Of a stretch of DNA of 64,000 nt, positions 8,167 through 16,258 are shown piece after piece (the first letter of the stretch is position 1; the number at the start of each line of letters is the position of its first letter). The stretch is from Desulfovibrio desulfuricans (lineage in GTDB: Bacteria; Desulfobacterota; Desulfovibrionia; Desulfovibrionales; Desulfovibrionaceae): NCBI RefSeq assembly GCF_024460775.1, contig NZ_JANFYZ010000003.1:1-64000 (forward strand), written 5' to 3'. The position numbers were made by a program, and so were the translations under genes. The notes below the pieces were generated by a model. That model had not been told where the DNA came from and searched no databases. It worked only from the letters and a program-made list of their open reading frames with translations.

Positions 8167-8318
8167 ACAAAGAACAGGCATTCCCCTGGGGAACCGATGG
8201 ACGTTGAGCGCAAGGCGCGCTTGCTGCCATCATTGGAAGGTTCCTGGGGTCAGAACCGCGGGCGCGGTTCGTCCGGCAATTTCGCTGGCCAGCCTCGAAC
8301 ACTAACAAAGGAACGATC
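8167..8318 (+). promoter_or_regulatory. Highly structured leader RNA of rlpA, possible riboswitch-like element
   Basis: Predicted pairings by eye: CCCC 8183-8186 with GGGG 8246-8249; GGAACC 8190-8195 with GGTTCC 8239-8244; GATGG 8196-8200 with CCATC 8227-8231; an inner hairpin GCAAG 8210-8214 / CTTGC 8220-8224; then a perfect hairpin GAACCGCG 8253-8260 / CGCGGTTC 8263-8270; then CCGGC 8273-8277 / GCTGG 8284-8288. Alternative pairings exist: GGTTC 8239-8243 can pair with GAACC 8253-8257, and GTTCCT 8240-8245 is complementary to AGGAAC 8309-8314, which contains the rlpA ribosome binding site. It matches no riboswitch class I know. There is no T-run before the start codon, so control would be at translation. 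Confidence 0.5.
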
Positions 8319-9137
8319 ATGAAGTATTCACGCTGGCCATTAGTGCTGGCGGCCATAGCCTTATGCATGCTTTTGGCCTCCCCCATGAACGCCGACGCGG
8401 CTTCACAAAGCGCTCCCTCCGATCAAAAGCATTCGAACGCTACCCCCCACGCCGCCAAAAAGTCCTCCGGCGACACTGAAACTCGCAAATCCAAACGCGA
8501 AAAGACCAGTGACAAAACCGCCTCTTCGCACAGCTCGCGCTCCAAGCGCGATAAAGCTGAATCGCGCTCCAAATCCAAGCAACGCAAATCCTCATCCACT
8601 GCGTCCTTATCCGAAAAAGAACGCCGGGATAGCACCGACAGCCGTGATATCTGGCTGAAACGCGCTCAGGAGAGCGAAATCATGTCCGGCAAGGCCTCCT
8701 GGTACGGACGGGATTTCCACGGCGGCTCCACCGCCAGCGGGCTTGATTACGACATGTATACCTTTACCGCCGCGCACCGCACCCTGCCCATGGGCACGGT
8801 TGTTCGCGTCACCGACCAGAATAACGGCAAGAGCGTTATGGTCTGCGTGACGGACAGAGGCCCCTTTGTGCGCGGGCGCATCATTGATCTTTCCTTTGCC
8901 GCAGCGCAACAGATTGATATTGATGACAAAGGCATCAGCAAGGTCAAGCTGGAAGTCATCAGCGACGAAAGCGGCACGCCCCTCAAACCCGATGAAGCAT
9001 ATTTTGTACGCTACAACGCCGCTCAGGGTGATGAAAAAATCGGCCCCTTCCGCGCATTTGCGGATGCTGCGGCCATGCATGAAGCACTGCGCCAGGTTCA
9101 CCCCGAGGCTGAAGTGGTCATGGATCAATCCAAGTAA
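8319..9137 (+). CDS. rlpA: RlpA-like septal ring lytic transglycosylase / rare lipoprotein A family
   Basis: Periplasmic protein that probably acts on denuded glycan strands of the cell wall at the division site. The 272-residue product opens with a Sec signal (basic start, then LALAAIALCMLLASPM-type hydrophobic core to about residue 28). A Ser/Lys/Arg-rich linker of ~80 residues follows. The double-psi beta-barrel domain spans roughly 125-215 (GKASWYGRDFHGGSTASG, FTAAHRTLPMGTVVRVT, VCVTDRGPFVRGRIIDLS). The catalytic Asp equivalent is in TDRGPF. The C-terminal ~55 residues (YFVRYNAAQGDEKIGPFRAF) resemble a degenerate SPOR domain. No lipobox cysteine is visible, so it may be soluble. The RBS AAAGGA lies six bases before the ATG. 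Confidence 0.85.
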   Translation: MKYSRWPLVLAAIALCMLLASPMNADAASQSAPSDQKHSNATPHAAKKSSGDTETRKSKREKTSDKTASSHSSRSKRDKAESRSKSKQRKSSSTASLSEKERRDSTDSRDIWLKRAQESEIMSGKASWYGRDFHGGSTASGLDYDMYTFTAAHRTLPMGTVVRVTDQNNGKSVMVCVTDRGPFVRGRIIDLSFAAAQQIDIDDKGISKVKLEVISDESGTPLKPDEAYFVRYNAAQGDEKIGPFRAFADAAAMHEALRQVHPEAEVVMDQSK

Positions 9138-9171
9138 CAGCGCAATACCTTCCGCGCTGCACACGCGCGAA

Positions 9172-9204
9172 AACGTCCCCGGTTTGTACCGGGGACGTTT
9201 TTTT
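9172..9204 (+). terminator. Intrinsic terminator of rlpA
   Basis: Perfect 11-bp stem (AACGTCCCCGG / CCGGGGACGTT) with a six-base loop, followed by a run of seven T counting the last stem bases. Confidence 0.9.
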
Positions 9205-9281
9205 ATGCCGTGCGCAAGCTTGCCACACTGCGGCTTCCCCGGTATGGAATCTGTTTGTTGTTCCCCACCAAGAAGGATGTC

Positions 9282-10175
9282 ATGGGCTTTTTTTACAGTA
9301 TTCTTTCTTCTGCGGCCTTTGGCCTTATCCCACTGTTTACACTACCGCTGATGCATGGCGGCGTTTCAGGGCCTTCCGCCCTGTTCTATCGCTTTGCCAT
9401 TGCCACTGTGGTGCTGGGCATAGTGCTTGCCGTACGCGGCGAAAGATTCAGCGCGCGCGGCATTGATCTGTGCAAACTTGCTGGCATGAGTTCCATGTAT
9501 ACCATGGCGGCCCTGCTCTTTTTTTGGGGATTCAAGCACATGCCGAGCGGCGTTGTGGCAACGCTGCAATTTACCTATCCAGTCATGGTCATGCTGATCA
9601 TGATTGTGTTTTATCACGAGCGCTTCTCGTGGATCACGGCCCTGTCCATCCTGCTGGCAATCGCTGGCGTTTATCTGCTCTGCGGCGGAAGTGATGGCGA
9701 CATGGGCGGGGCAAGCCTGCTGGCCGTGGCCCTGCTTCTGCTTTCCGCACTGTGCAACGCCGTATACATCACAACCATTTATGCCGCGCGCATTCCCAAC
9801 ATGAGCGGGCTTGTGATGACTTTTTACGTGCTGGCCTTTGGGGCGGTTATTTCCGGGGCCAACGCCCTGTTGTCAGGCTCGTTCCAGCCCCTGCACTCAT
9901 GGTGGGAACTGCTGCTCGCAACTTTGCTGGCCGTAGTGACAGCCGTTATTTCAAACCTCACTCTCATTCTTGCCGTACAGCGCATTGGCTCCACGCTGAC
10001 ATCCATCCTTGGCGTTATGGAGCCTGTAACCGCCGTGGTGGTGGGCATTCTGGTGTTCAGCGAGCCGTTCAGCATGTCGCTGGTCGCAGGGGTGGCCTTT
10101 ATTGCCGCATCGGTTGTACTGGTCATGCTCGGCAAACAGATAACGGCCTTTTTTCAGCGCCACAAACACGCATAA
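9282..10175 (+). CDS. EamA/DMT-superfamily membrane transporter
   Basis: The 297-residue protein has about ten hydrophobic helices in two repeated halves, the pattern of the drug/metabolite transporter superfamily (two EamA domains). Landmarks are SSAAFGLIPLFTLPLMHGG at the N-terminus, FKHMPSGVVATLQFTYPVMV near residue 83, and SNLTLILAVQRIGSTLTSIL with MEPVTAVVVGILVFSEP in the second half; the glutamate-containing EP motif is typical. The start at ATG 9282 is favoured by AGAAGGA at 9271-9277. Substrate cannot be read from sequence; relatives export amino acids or metabolites. It is flanked by terminators on both sides, so it is a single-gene unit. Confidence 0.85.
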   Translation: MGFFYSILSSAAFGLIPLFTLPLMHGGVSGPSALFYRFAIATVVLGIVLAVRGERFSARGIDLCKLAGMSSMYTMAALLFFWGFKHMPSGVVATLQFTYPVMVMLIMIVFYHERFSWITALSILLAIAGVYLLCGGSDGDMGGASLLAVALLLLSALCNAVYITTIYAARIPNMSGLVMTFYVLAFGAVISGANALLSGSFQPLHSWWELLLATLLAVVTAVISNLTLILAVQRIGSTLTSILGVMEPVTAVVVGILVFSEPFSMSLVAGVAFIAASVVLVMLGKQITAFFQRHKHA

Positions 10176-10177
10176 AA

Positions 10178-10212
10178 AAGCGCGGCAAACATAATTTGCC
10201 GCGCTTTTTTAT
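10178..10212. terminator. Bidirectional terminator between the EamA gene and the CCG-domain gene
   Basis: AAGCGCGGCAAA pairs with TTTGCCGCGCTT. The stem is flanked by an A-run on the left and a T-run on the right, so it can stop both converging transcripts. Confidence 0.9.
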
Positions 10213-10230
10213 TTTTTTGCTGCCAGAACG

Positions 10231-11088
10231 CTACAGCTCTGCGGGTTCATACCCCAAGGCCCGAGCCAATAATTCGGTATAGCTCATAACCCTGAGTTTG
10301 CCCTGACCAGCACCGCGCAGGGCCACAGTGCAGCCGGAACAGGCGCATACAAGAGCGTCAACGCCGCCATCCAGCGCTGCCGCCACTATCCGGTCAGGCT
10401 GATTTTTGCAGCATAGGCCGCCCGCAACATCCAGGACTTCAAGCCCTTCCACCCCTTCAAGAAACTGTCTGTAAGCTGACCAGTTTAATGACGTCTGCGG
10501 AAAGGGCCTGCGATACGAGGTGTGGCATCCTTCAAAATAGGCCACTTTCAAGGGATTGACCCGCAAGCTCTGCCCTTTCAGGGCATCCAGCAGCACGTCA
10601 AGAATATAGTTGTGGGAAACATCGCCATCGGCATCAACCGACTTGGCCACATGCGCGCAGCCAGCACAGCAGTATGCGAGGCGGGATGCGCCCTTTTGCG
10701 CTGCCGCCTTGCTGTTGCCCCGCACAAAACCCTGGGCGGCTTCTACCATCTGCGGCCTGTCCTCTGAGGCGACCTGATGCAGCAGGGGCAAACCGCAGCA
10801 GTTTTCTTTCTCCAGCCAGGTGTGGGCCATGCCAAGACGCCCCAAAATCCACGCCACCTCGCGCAGAATATTGGGCGTGCTGAATGGCCTGTAGCAGCCG
10901 AAAACCAACGCCAAATCCGCCTGTTGCGGCGCACCTGCAAAACCGTTGGCTGCCAGAGCCATTGTCCGCAACATCTGCGGCGCGCCGTGCTGGCCTGTGG
11001 CTGCAACTTCCTGAAGCTGCGTTTCAAGATCTCTGCCGCACGCGATTTTAACTACCCAATCGCTCAGCTTGCCTGTGGTCGATTTCAT
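10231..11088 (-). CDS. CCG-domain (cysteine-rich) Fe-S protein, HdrB/GlpC-like
   Basis: 285 residues with two cysteine-rich repeats of the kind found in heterodisulfide reductase HdrB, GlpC and LldE, which bind noncubane 4Fe-4S clusters or act in thiol redox steps. Repeat one: FGCYRP near residue 64, ENCCGLPLL near 95 and YCCAGC near 140. Repeat two: YFEGCHTSYRRP near 190, GGLCCKNQPDR near 228 and CACSGC near 254. There is no ferredoxin-type CxxCxxCxxxC motif and no membrane segment, so an electron-donating partner must be elsewhere. It is downstream of leuB on the same strand but behind a terminator, and an operator-like palindrome lies 20 bases upstream of its start, so it is probably independently regulated. 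Substrate unknown. Confidence 0.75.
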   Translation of the reverse strand: MKSTTGKLSDWVVKIACGRDLETQLQEVAATGQHGAPQMLRTMALAANGFAGAPQQADLALVFGCYRPFSTPNILREVAWILGRLGMAHTWLEKENCCGLPLLHQVASEDRPQMVEAAQGFVRGNSKAAAQKGASRLAYCCAGCAHVAKSVDADGDVSHNYILDVLLDALKGQSLRVNPLKVAYFEGCHTSYRRPFPQTSLNWSAYRQFLEGVEGLEVLDVAGGLCCKNQPDRIVAAALDGGVDALVCACSGCTVALRGAGQGKLRVMSYTELLARALGYEPAEL

Positions 11089-11108
11089 GATTCCGCCTCT
11101 ATGCCCTT

Positions 11109-11124
11109 ATGTAAACGTTTGCAT
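11109..11124. promoter_or_regulatory. LacI/GalR-type operator-like palindrome upstream of the CCG-domain gene
   Basis: ATGTAAACGTTTGCAT is a 16-bp inverted repeat with one mismatched pair and the central AACGTT of LacI/GalR-family operators. It sits about 20 bp upstream of the start codon at 11088 on the minus strand. The regulator is not in this window. Confidence 0.35.
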
Positions 11125-11136
11125 GGTAAAAACCAC

Positions 11137-11169
11137 AAAAGGCCGCCCGATGGTGCGGACGGCCTTTTT
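11137..11169 (-). terminator. Terminator of the leu operon (after leuB)
   Basis: AAAAGGCCGCCCG and CGGACGGCCTTTTT form a stem with one mismatch flanked by A- and T-runs. On the minus strand it follows the leuB stop by about 20 bases and ends in TTTT. Confidence 0.8.
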
Positions 11170-11189
11170 GAAATGGTTCGGAGCAGCGG

Positions 11190-12263
11190 CTACAGCCGCT
11201 CCACAACCTTGTCGCCCATTTCTTTGCAACCCAGCAGGGTTTTGCCGGGTTCCATAATGTCGCCAGTGCGGAAACCATCGGCCAGAGCCTTGCGCACTGC
11301 CGCCTCGATGGCATCGGCTTCTTTGCCCATATCAAAGCCAAGGCGCAGCATCATGGCCCCGGAAAGAATGGTGGCAAGAGGGTTGGCCTTGTTCTGCCCC
11401 GCGATGTCGGGGGCGGAGCCGTGGATGGGTTCAAACAGGCCGGGGCCGGAAGCGCCCATGGAGGCCGAGGGCAGCATGCCCAGCGAGCCGGTGATAACCG
11501 AGGCTTCGTCAGACAGGATATCGCCAAAAATATTGCCCGTGAGGATCACGTCAAACTGCGAAGGATCGCGCACAAGCTGCATGGCGGCATTGTCCACGTA
11601 CATGTGAGTCAGTTCCACATCCGCATACTGGCGGTGCGTTTCAATGACCACTTCCTTCCACAGGCGCGAGGTTTCCAGCACGTTGCTCTTTTCCACAGAG
11701 CAGACCTTGTTGCGGCGTTTGCGCGCCGTTTCAAAGGCCACCGTAGCAATACGGCGGATTTCTTCCTCGTTGTACACCATGGTATTGTAGCCGGTGCGCA
11801 GGCCATCGCGCATTTCCTGTCCGCGCGGCTCGCCAAAATAGATGTCGCCGGTCAGTTCGCGCACAACCACGAGGTCAAGGCCCTTGGCGGCGATGTCGGC
11901 ACGCAACAGGCACGCGCCTGCCAGTTCGGGCAGCAGCATAGCAGGACGCAGGTTGGCAAAAAGCTCAAGCTCCTTGCGAATGCGCAGCAGGCCTTTTTCC
12001 GGGCGTTTTTCGGGCGCGAGGGCGTCCCACTTGGGGCCGCCCACAGCCGCCAGAAAAACGGCATCGGCATTGCGGCACTTGCGCACGGTTTCTTCCGGCA
12101 GGGGGTCGCCAGCCGCATCAATGGCGGAACCGCCGATGTGCGCGGTGTCGAAAACAAATTCGTGGTCAAACTTTTCGGCGGCGGCCTTCAAAACCTTAAC
12201 ACCTTCGGCCAGAATCTCCGGGCCGATGCCGTCACCCGGCAAGAGGCAGATGGTCTTTTTCAT
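11190..12263 (-). CDS. leuB: 3-isopropylmalate dehydrogenase
   Basis: NAD-dependent oxidative decarboxylation of 3-isopropylmalate, third step of leucine synthesis. The 357-residue protein has the usual length and the family signatures: [19 protein letters not shown] at the N-terminus, [19 protein letters not shown] near residue 95, [10 protein letters not shown] near 135, and the Mg/substrate-binding segment [20 protein letters not shown] near 242. It is the last leu gene on the minus strand, separated from leuD by about 316 bases holding two large hairpins, so its expression relative to leuACD may be set there. The start ATG is complementary to 12261-12263, with an AGGATA-type site just upstream. 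Confidence 0.96.
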   Translation of the reverse strand: MKKTICLLPGDGIGPEILAEGVKVLKAAAEKFDHEFVFDTAHIGGSAIDAAGDPLPEETVRKCRNADAVFLAAVGGPKWDALAPEKRPEKGLLRIRKELELFANLRPAMLLPELAGACLLRADIAAKGLDLVVVRELTGDIYFGEPRGQEMRDGLRTGYNTMVYNEEEIRRIATVAFETARKRRNKVCSVEKSNVLETSRLWKEVVIETHRQYADVELTHMYVDNAAMQLVRDPSQFDVILTGNIFGDILSDEASVITGSLGMLPSASMGASGPGLFEPIHGSAPDIAGQNKANPLATILSGAMMLRLGFDMGKEADAIEAAVRKALADGFRTGDIMEPGKTLLGCKEMGDKVVERL

Positions 12264-12336
12264 GGTATATCCTTGAACTCAATTCTTTCTGTTGATGCTC
12301 ATTTTCTTATCATTATCCGATTACCAGCTCTTTTTT

Positions 12337-12457
12337 ACATGAAGATTTTTACGCCAGAACAAGGAAAAATGGGGTTTGCCGGCAGGAGTATACTCTTACG
12401 GTATTCGACTGGAGGCAAAAGCCCGTTTTGACGCAGTTCTGGCCAAAAATATCTTGT
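12337..12457. repeat. Long hairpin repeat A, first of a tandem pair in the leu operon
   Basis: The left arm (12337-12380) is imperfectly complementary to the right arm (12414-12457). ACATGAAGATTTTT pairs with AAAAATATCTTGT, GCCAGAAC with GTTCTGGC, and AAAATGGGGTTTGCC with GGCAAAAGCCCGTTTT. The central core is GGCAGGAGTATACTCTTACG followed by GTATTCGACTGGA. The core is shared with the next element; the arms are not identical but each pairs with its own partner. The function is unknown. Confidence 0.7.
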
Positions 12458-12458
12458 A

Positions 12459-12582
12459 AAAATTGGATTTTTGTTCTCTGGCAAGGCAGATAATCCTTTT
12501 TGCGCAGGGAGTGTACTCTCATGGTACTCGACCGGAGTAAAAAGGATTATCTAACGCCGCCAGAGGGCAAAAGGCCAATTTA
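12459..12582. repeat. Long hairpin repeat B, second of the tandem pair
   Basis: AGATAATCCTTTTT (12488-12501) is a perfect inverted repeat of AAAAAGGATTATCT (12539-12552). Further out, CTCTGGC pairs with GCCAGAG and AAATTGG with CCAATTT, the last overlapping the leuD stop codon. The core between the arms, GGAGTGTACTCTCATGGTAC then TCGACCGGAG, matches the core of element A with a few substitutions and one inserted base. Confidence 0.75.
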
Positions 12583-13071
12583 GGCCAAACGTTCCTTGAC
12601 GTAGCCTACCAATCCGCCCTTATCCAGAATGGCAGCCATGGACTTGGGCAGCGGGGGGCAGGTTATCTGCGCACCGTTGGTCAGATCGCGGATAATACCG
12701 GTGGTGGCGTCGATTTCCAGCTCGTCGCCGTCATTGATCTTGTCCACGTCGTCGCCCACTTCCATGAGCAACAGGCCCATATTGAAGGAGTTTCGGTAAA
12801 AAATGCGCGCAAAGCTGTGGCCGATCACCACGTGCATGCCCGCGCCAAGAATGGCGATAGGCGCATGCTCGCGGGAGGAACCGCAGCCAAAGTTGCGGCC
12901 TGCGACCATGATGTCGCCGGGGGTCACGCGCTTGACCCAGTCTGGCTCAAGGCCGGACATGCAGTTTTCGCCCAGCTTTTTGGAATCGGTGGTGACCAGA
13001 AAACGCGCGGGAATGATAGCGTCCGTATCAATGTGCTCGCCCACTTTGTGGGCCTTACCTTTGTAATTCAT
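12580..13071 (-). CDS. leuD: 3-isopropylmalate dehydratase small subunit
   Basis: Small (swivelling) subunit of isopropylmalate isomerase, which together with LeuC converts 2- to 3-isopropylmalate. The 163-residue product is of the short LeuD2/HacB type. It starts [20 protein letters not shown] and carries the active-site loop [19 protein letters not shown] near residue 57. ATG is complementary to 13069-13071. It lies about 70 bases downstream of leuC. Its stop codon falls in the outer arm of the downstream hairpin repeat, so folding of that RNA would involve the very end of this gene. Confidence 0.95.
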   Translation of the reverse strand: MNYKGKAHKVGEHIDTDAIIPARFLVTTDSKKLGENCMSGLEPDWVKRVTPGDIMVAGRNFGCGSSREHAPIAILGAGMHVVIGHSFARIFYRNSFNMGLLLMEVGDDVDKINDGDELEIDATTGIIRDLTNGAQITCPPLPKSMAAILDKGGLVGYVKERLA

Positions 13072-13140
13072 GAGGCTGTCCTTCTTTCTCTGCGCCGGGC
13101 TCGGTGGGCCGTGGCGCAGGCAGGTGCTGATGTGTGCTGC

Positions 13141-14403
13141 CTACAGCTGATCAGGCCCGGCCACGCAACCCGCAATGGCCGAAGCGGCTGCCACGATGGG
13201 GCTTGCCAGATAAACCTCGGAACTCAGGCTGCCCATGCGGCCCTTGAAATTGCGGTTGGTGGTGGCCACGGCGCGTTCGCCATCGCCCAAGATGCCCATG
13301 TGGCCGCCAAGGCAGGGGCCGCATGTGCAGGGGCCGACCACGCAGCCGGATTCCATGAAGGTTTCGATGAGGCCTTCCTTGAGGCACTGCTTCCACACCG
13401 TGGGCGTGGAGGGCAGCACAATGCAGCGCAGGTGCTTGGCAACCTTGCGGCCCCGCAGCACTTCGGCGGCATCGCGCATGTCGCTGATGCGGCCATTGGT
13501 GCAGGAGCCGATAACCACCTGCTGGATGGGCGTGTTGCGCACCTCGGAGACAGGCTTGACGTTGGAGGGCAGGTGCGGGCAGGCTACCACAGGCTCCTTG
13601 CCGGTCACGTCAATATTGACCACGCGCTCGTAAACAGCGCCTGGGTCTGCGGCCAAATCCTGCGTCAGGCCAGGGCGCTTGTGCTCCGCGCAGTAGGCGC
13701 GCGTTTTGGCGTCCACCGCAAACAGGCCCACCTTGCCGCCCGCTTCAATGGCCATGTTTGCCATGCACAGGCGGCCTTCAACAGAAAGGTCATCCACCAC
13801 AGAGCCACCAAATTCCAGGGCCTTGTAGAGAGCGCCGTCCACGCCGATAGCGCCGATGAGCATGAGCATGAGATCCTTGCCGCGCAGCCACTTGGGCATC
13901 TGGCCGTCAATATTGACGCGGATGGTGGACGGCACCTTGAACCAGGTTTCTCCCAGCGCCATCGCGGCGGCGATATCGGTAGAGCCCATGCCCGTGGCAA
14001 AAGCGCCGATGCCGCCGTAGGTGCAGGTATGGCTGTCTGCGCCAATGACCACATCGCCGGGGCCAACAAGGCCCTGCTCGGGCAGCAGGGTGTGTTCCAC
14101 GCCGCAGTCGCCGCCTTCATAATAGTGGGTGATGTTCTGTTCTTCGGCGAACTTGCGGGTCACCATGACCTGATTGGCGGAATCAATATCTTTTTGCGGC
14201 GTAAAGTGATCCATGACCAGAGCAATCTTGTCTTTGTCAAAAACCTTTTCCGCGCCCATTCCCTTGAAAGATTTGATGGCCAGCGGCCCGGTGATGTCGT
14301 TGGCGAGCACCAGCGACACGCGGCACTGAACAATCTGGCCGTCCTGTTCCACAACTTCGTCTGTGTGGGCTTGCAAAATTTTTTGCGCAAGCGTCTGTGG
14401 CAT
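13141..14403 (-). CDS. leuC: 3-isopropylmalate dehydratase large subunit
   Basis: Large aconitase-type subunit of isopropylmalate isomerase. The 420-residue protein is the compact LeuC2/HacA form rather than the ~465-residue E. coli type. The 4Fe-4S ligands are visible: one in VIGSCTNGRISDMR near residue 300 and two in VGPCTCGPCLGG near 360. Other signatures are MDHFTPQKDIDSANQ near residue 64 and ADSHTCTYGGIGAFATGMGS near 122. SD-like AGGAG lies just before the ATG complementary to 14401-14403. It is followed by leuD and preceded by leuA with a 192-base gap that has no clear gene. Confidence 0.95.
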   Translation of the reverse strand: MPQTLAQKILQAHTDEVVEQDGQIVQCRVSLVLANDITGPLAIKSFKGMGAEKVFDKDKIALVMDHFTPQKDIDSANQVMVTRKFAEEQNITHYYEGGDCGVEHTLLPEQGLVGPGDVVIGADSHTCTYGGIGAFATGMGSTDIAAAMALGETWFKVPSTIRVNIDGQMPKWLRGKDLMLMLIGAIGVDGALYKALEFGGSVVDDLSVEGRLCMANMAIEAGGKVGLFAVDAKTRAYCAEHKRPGLTQDLAADPGAVYERVVNIDVTGKEPVVACPHLPSNVKPVSEVRNTPIQQVVIGSCTNGRISDMRDAAEVLRGRKVAKHLRCIVLPSTPTVWKQCLKEGLIETFMESGCVVGPCTCGPCLGGHMGILGDGERAVATTNRNFKGRMGSLSSEVYLASPIVAAASAIAGCVAGPDQL

Positions 14404-14595
14404 GATCTACTCCTTTCATCCTGGCTCCACCGAGGGGGGCGCGGCGAATACGGTGTTTCGTAAGGCGCGGCAAAAACCGAGCGCCTGTTTTTTATTTGCT
14501 CGCACAGGCTTTGCCTGCGGGGCGCGGGTACGTCTTGGCCCACAGGCCTGCCGCCCCCAGGGGGGCAGACCCGTTGCAGACCAGAGGAACAACCC

Positions 14596-16143
14596 TTAAT
14601 CGTGCTGGCAGTGCAGCCTCGGCCCTTCCTGCTCCTTCTTGAACAGGTGGTTAAGGGCATTGACGTAGGCACGTGCGCTGGCAACAAAAATATCCGGATG
14701 GGTACCGCGCCCCACGGCGCTCACTTCGCCCTCGCGAAGACGCACAGTAACTTCGCCCTGAGCATCGGTGCCGCCGGTGATGGCGTTGATGGCGTACTGC
14801 TCAAGCTCGGGCTGGCGGCCCACCATGTCGGCGATCACGTTGAACAGGGCGTCCACAGGGCCAACGCCAAAGCCAGCGCCGCTGCTTTCAATCCCCTTGA
14901 TGTCCATGATGACGGCAGCCGTGGGCGGCACGCCGCCCGCATCGGAACTCTGCACGCTCACATGGCGCAGGCGGAAAAGATCGGGCATGCGGTAGACTTC
15001 TTCCTGCACGAGGGCCATGAGGTCATCGTCGTGCAGGGTTTTCTTGCGGTCGGCCAGCTGCTTCACAGCTTCAAACACGAGGTTGAGCTGCTCGTCGTCC
15101 AGCTTGTAGCCCATGCTCTCAAACTTGTTGCGCACTGCGTTGCGGCCAGAGTGCTTGCCGATCACAAGATTGCTCTCGGTGCGGCCCACAGACTGCGGGG
15201 TCATGATCTCGTAAGTTTCGCGGTTCTTGAGCATGCCGTCCTGATGGATGCCCGACTCGTGCGCAAAGGCGTTGGCGCCCACAATGGCCTTGTTGTTGGC
15301 AATGGGCTGACCAATGGTCATGGAAAGCAGGCGGCACGAGGGGTAAAGCTGCTCGGTGACGATGTTGTGCTCAAGCTGGTAATAATCGTGGCGCACACGC
15401 AGGTTCATGACCACTTCTTCAAGGGCGGCGTTGCCGGCGCGCTCGCCAATACCGCACAGCGTAACCTCTGCCTGGCGCACGCCCACACGGAAGGCGGCAA
15501 GCGTGTTGGCCACGGCAAGGCCGAGGTCGTTGTGGCAGTGCACGCTGAAGATGGCCTTGTCGCTGTTGGGCGTGTTCTTGATGACGTGGTCAAGCAGCGC
15601 GGCGTATTCCTGCGGCTCGGCATAGCCCACGGTATCGGGCAGATTGATGGTGCTGGCCCCGGCCTTGATGGCGGCCTCGACCACGCGGCAGGCAAAATCG
15701 CCTTCGGTGCGTGAAAAATCCTCAAGGGAAAATTCCACGTTGCTGGTATATGTGGCGCAGCGTTTGACGCCCTCGACGATCATTTTAAGAACGTCTTCGG
15801 GATCTTTGCGCAGCTTGTGCTTCATGTGCAGGGGAGAGGTGGACAAAAAGACATGGATGCGGGGATTTTTAGCCACTTTTACGGCTTCCCAGCAGCGGTC
15901 GATATCATTGGGAACGCAACGGGCAAGCCCCGCCACCTGGATGTCGCCAGCCTGTGAGGCAATGCGCTGCACAGACTCGAAATCGCCGGGGCTGGAGGCG
16001 GGAAAGCCCGCTTCCATAATGTCAACGCCGAGCACTTCAAGCTGGTGGGCTACACGCAGCTTTTCCTGCAAGTTCATGGTGGCGCCGGGCGACTGCTCGC
16101 CATCGCGCAAAGTGGTGTCGAAAAAATAGACGCGGTTGTTCAT
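14596..16143 (-). CDS. leuA: 2-isopropylmalate synthase
   Basis: First committed step of leucine synthesis: acetyl-CoA plus 2-oxoisovalerate. The 515-residue protein has the HMGL-like TIM barrel with [16 protein letters not shown] at the N-terminus, the metal-binding [17 protein letters not shown] segment near 200, and the C-terminal allosteric LeuA dimer domain from about 390 on. I chose the ATG complementary to 16141-16143 because AGAGGAG lies six bases upstream; an in-frame ATG at 16167 has no such site. It follows pssA by 115 bases and heads the leuACDB group. No leader peptide rich in Leu codons was seen upstream. Confidence 0.95.
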   Translation of the reverse strand: MNNRVYFFDTTLRDGEQSPGATMNLQEKLRVAHQLEVLGVDIMEAGFPASSPGDFESVQRIASQAGDIQVAGLARCVPNDIDRCWEAVKVAKNPRIHVFLSTSPLHMKHKLRKDPEDVLKMIVEGVKRCATYTSNVEFSLEDFSRTEGDFACRVVEAAIKAGASTINLPDTVGYAEPQEYAALLDHVIKNTPNSDKAIFSVHCHNDLGLAVANTLAAFRVGVRQAEVTLCGIGERAGNAALEEVVMNLRVRHDYYQLEHNIVTEQLYPSCRLLSMTIGQPIANNKAIVGANAFAHESGIHQDGMLKNRETYEIMTPQSVGRTESNLVIGKHSGRNAVRNKFESMGYKLDDEQLNLVFEAVKQLADRKKTLHDDDLMALVQEEVYRMPDLFRLRHVSVQSSDAGGVPPTAAVIMDIKGIESSGAGFGVGPVDALFNVIADMVGRQPELEQYAINAITGGTDAQGEVTVRLREGEVSAVGRGTHPDIFVASARAYVNALNHLFKKEQEGPRLHCQHD

Positions 16144-16258
16144 GACAAACTCCTCTGGTTCTGACAAAGATGGCTATATCTTGCATAACGGCCACCGTAA
16201 AGGGCGGCTGTCCAGGGGAGCGTTTCCGCCCTTAGGGGGCGGCAACCGTTACGCAACC

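Noticed and set aside
8167-8318. Reading the rlpA leader as 6S RNA, tmRNA or SRP RNA
   Set aside because: None of the conserved signatures (6S bubble, tmRNA ends with T-arm, SRP GGUCAGGUCCGGAAGGAAGC-type motif) is present, and there is no terminator before rlpA.
16144-16258. Leucine attenuator leader before leuA
   Set aside because: No short frame with clustered Leu codons and no terminator/anti-terminator pair was found, only a small GC hairpin.
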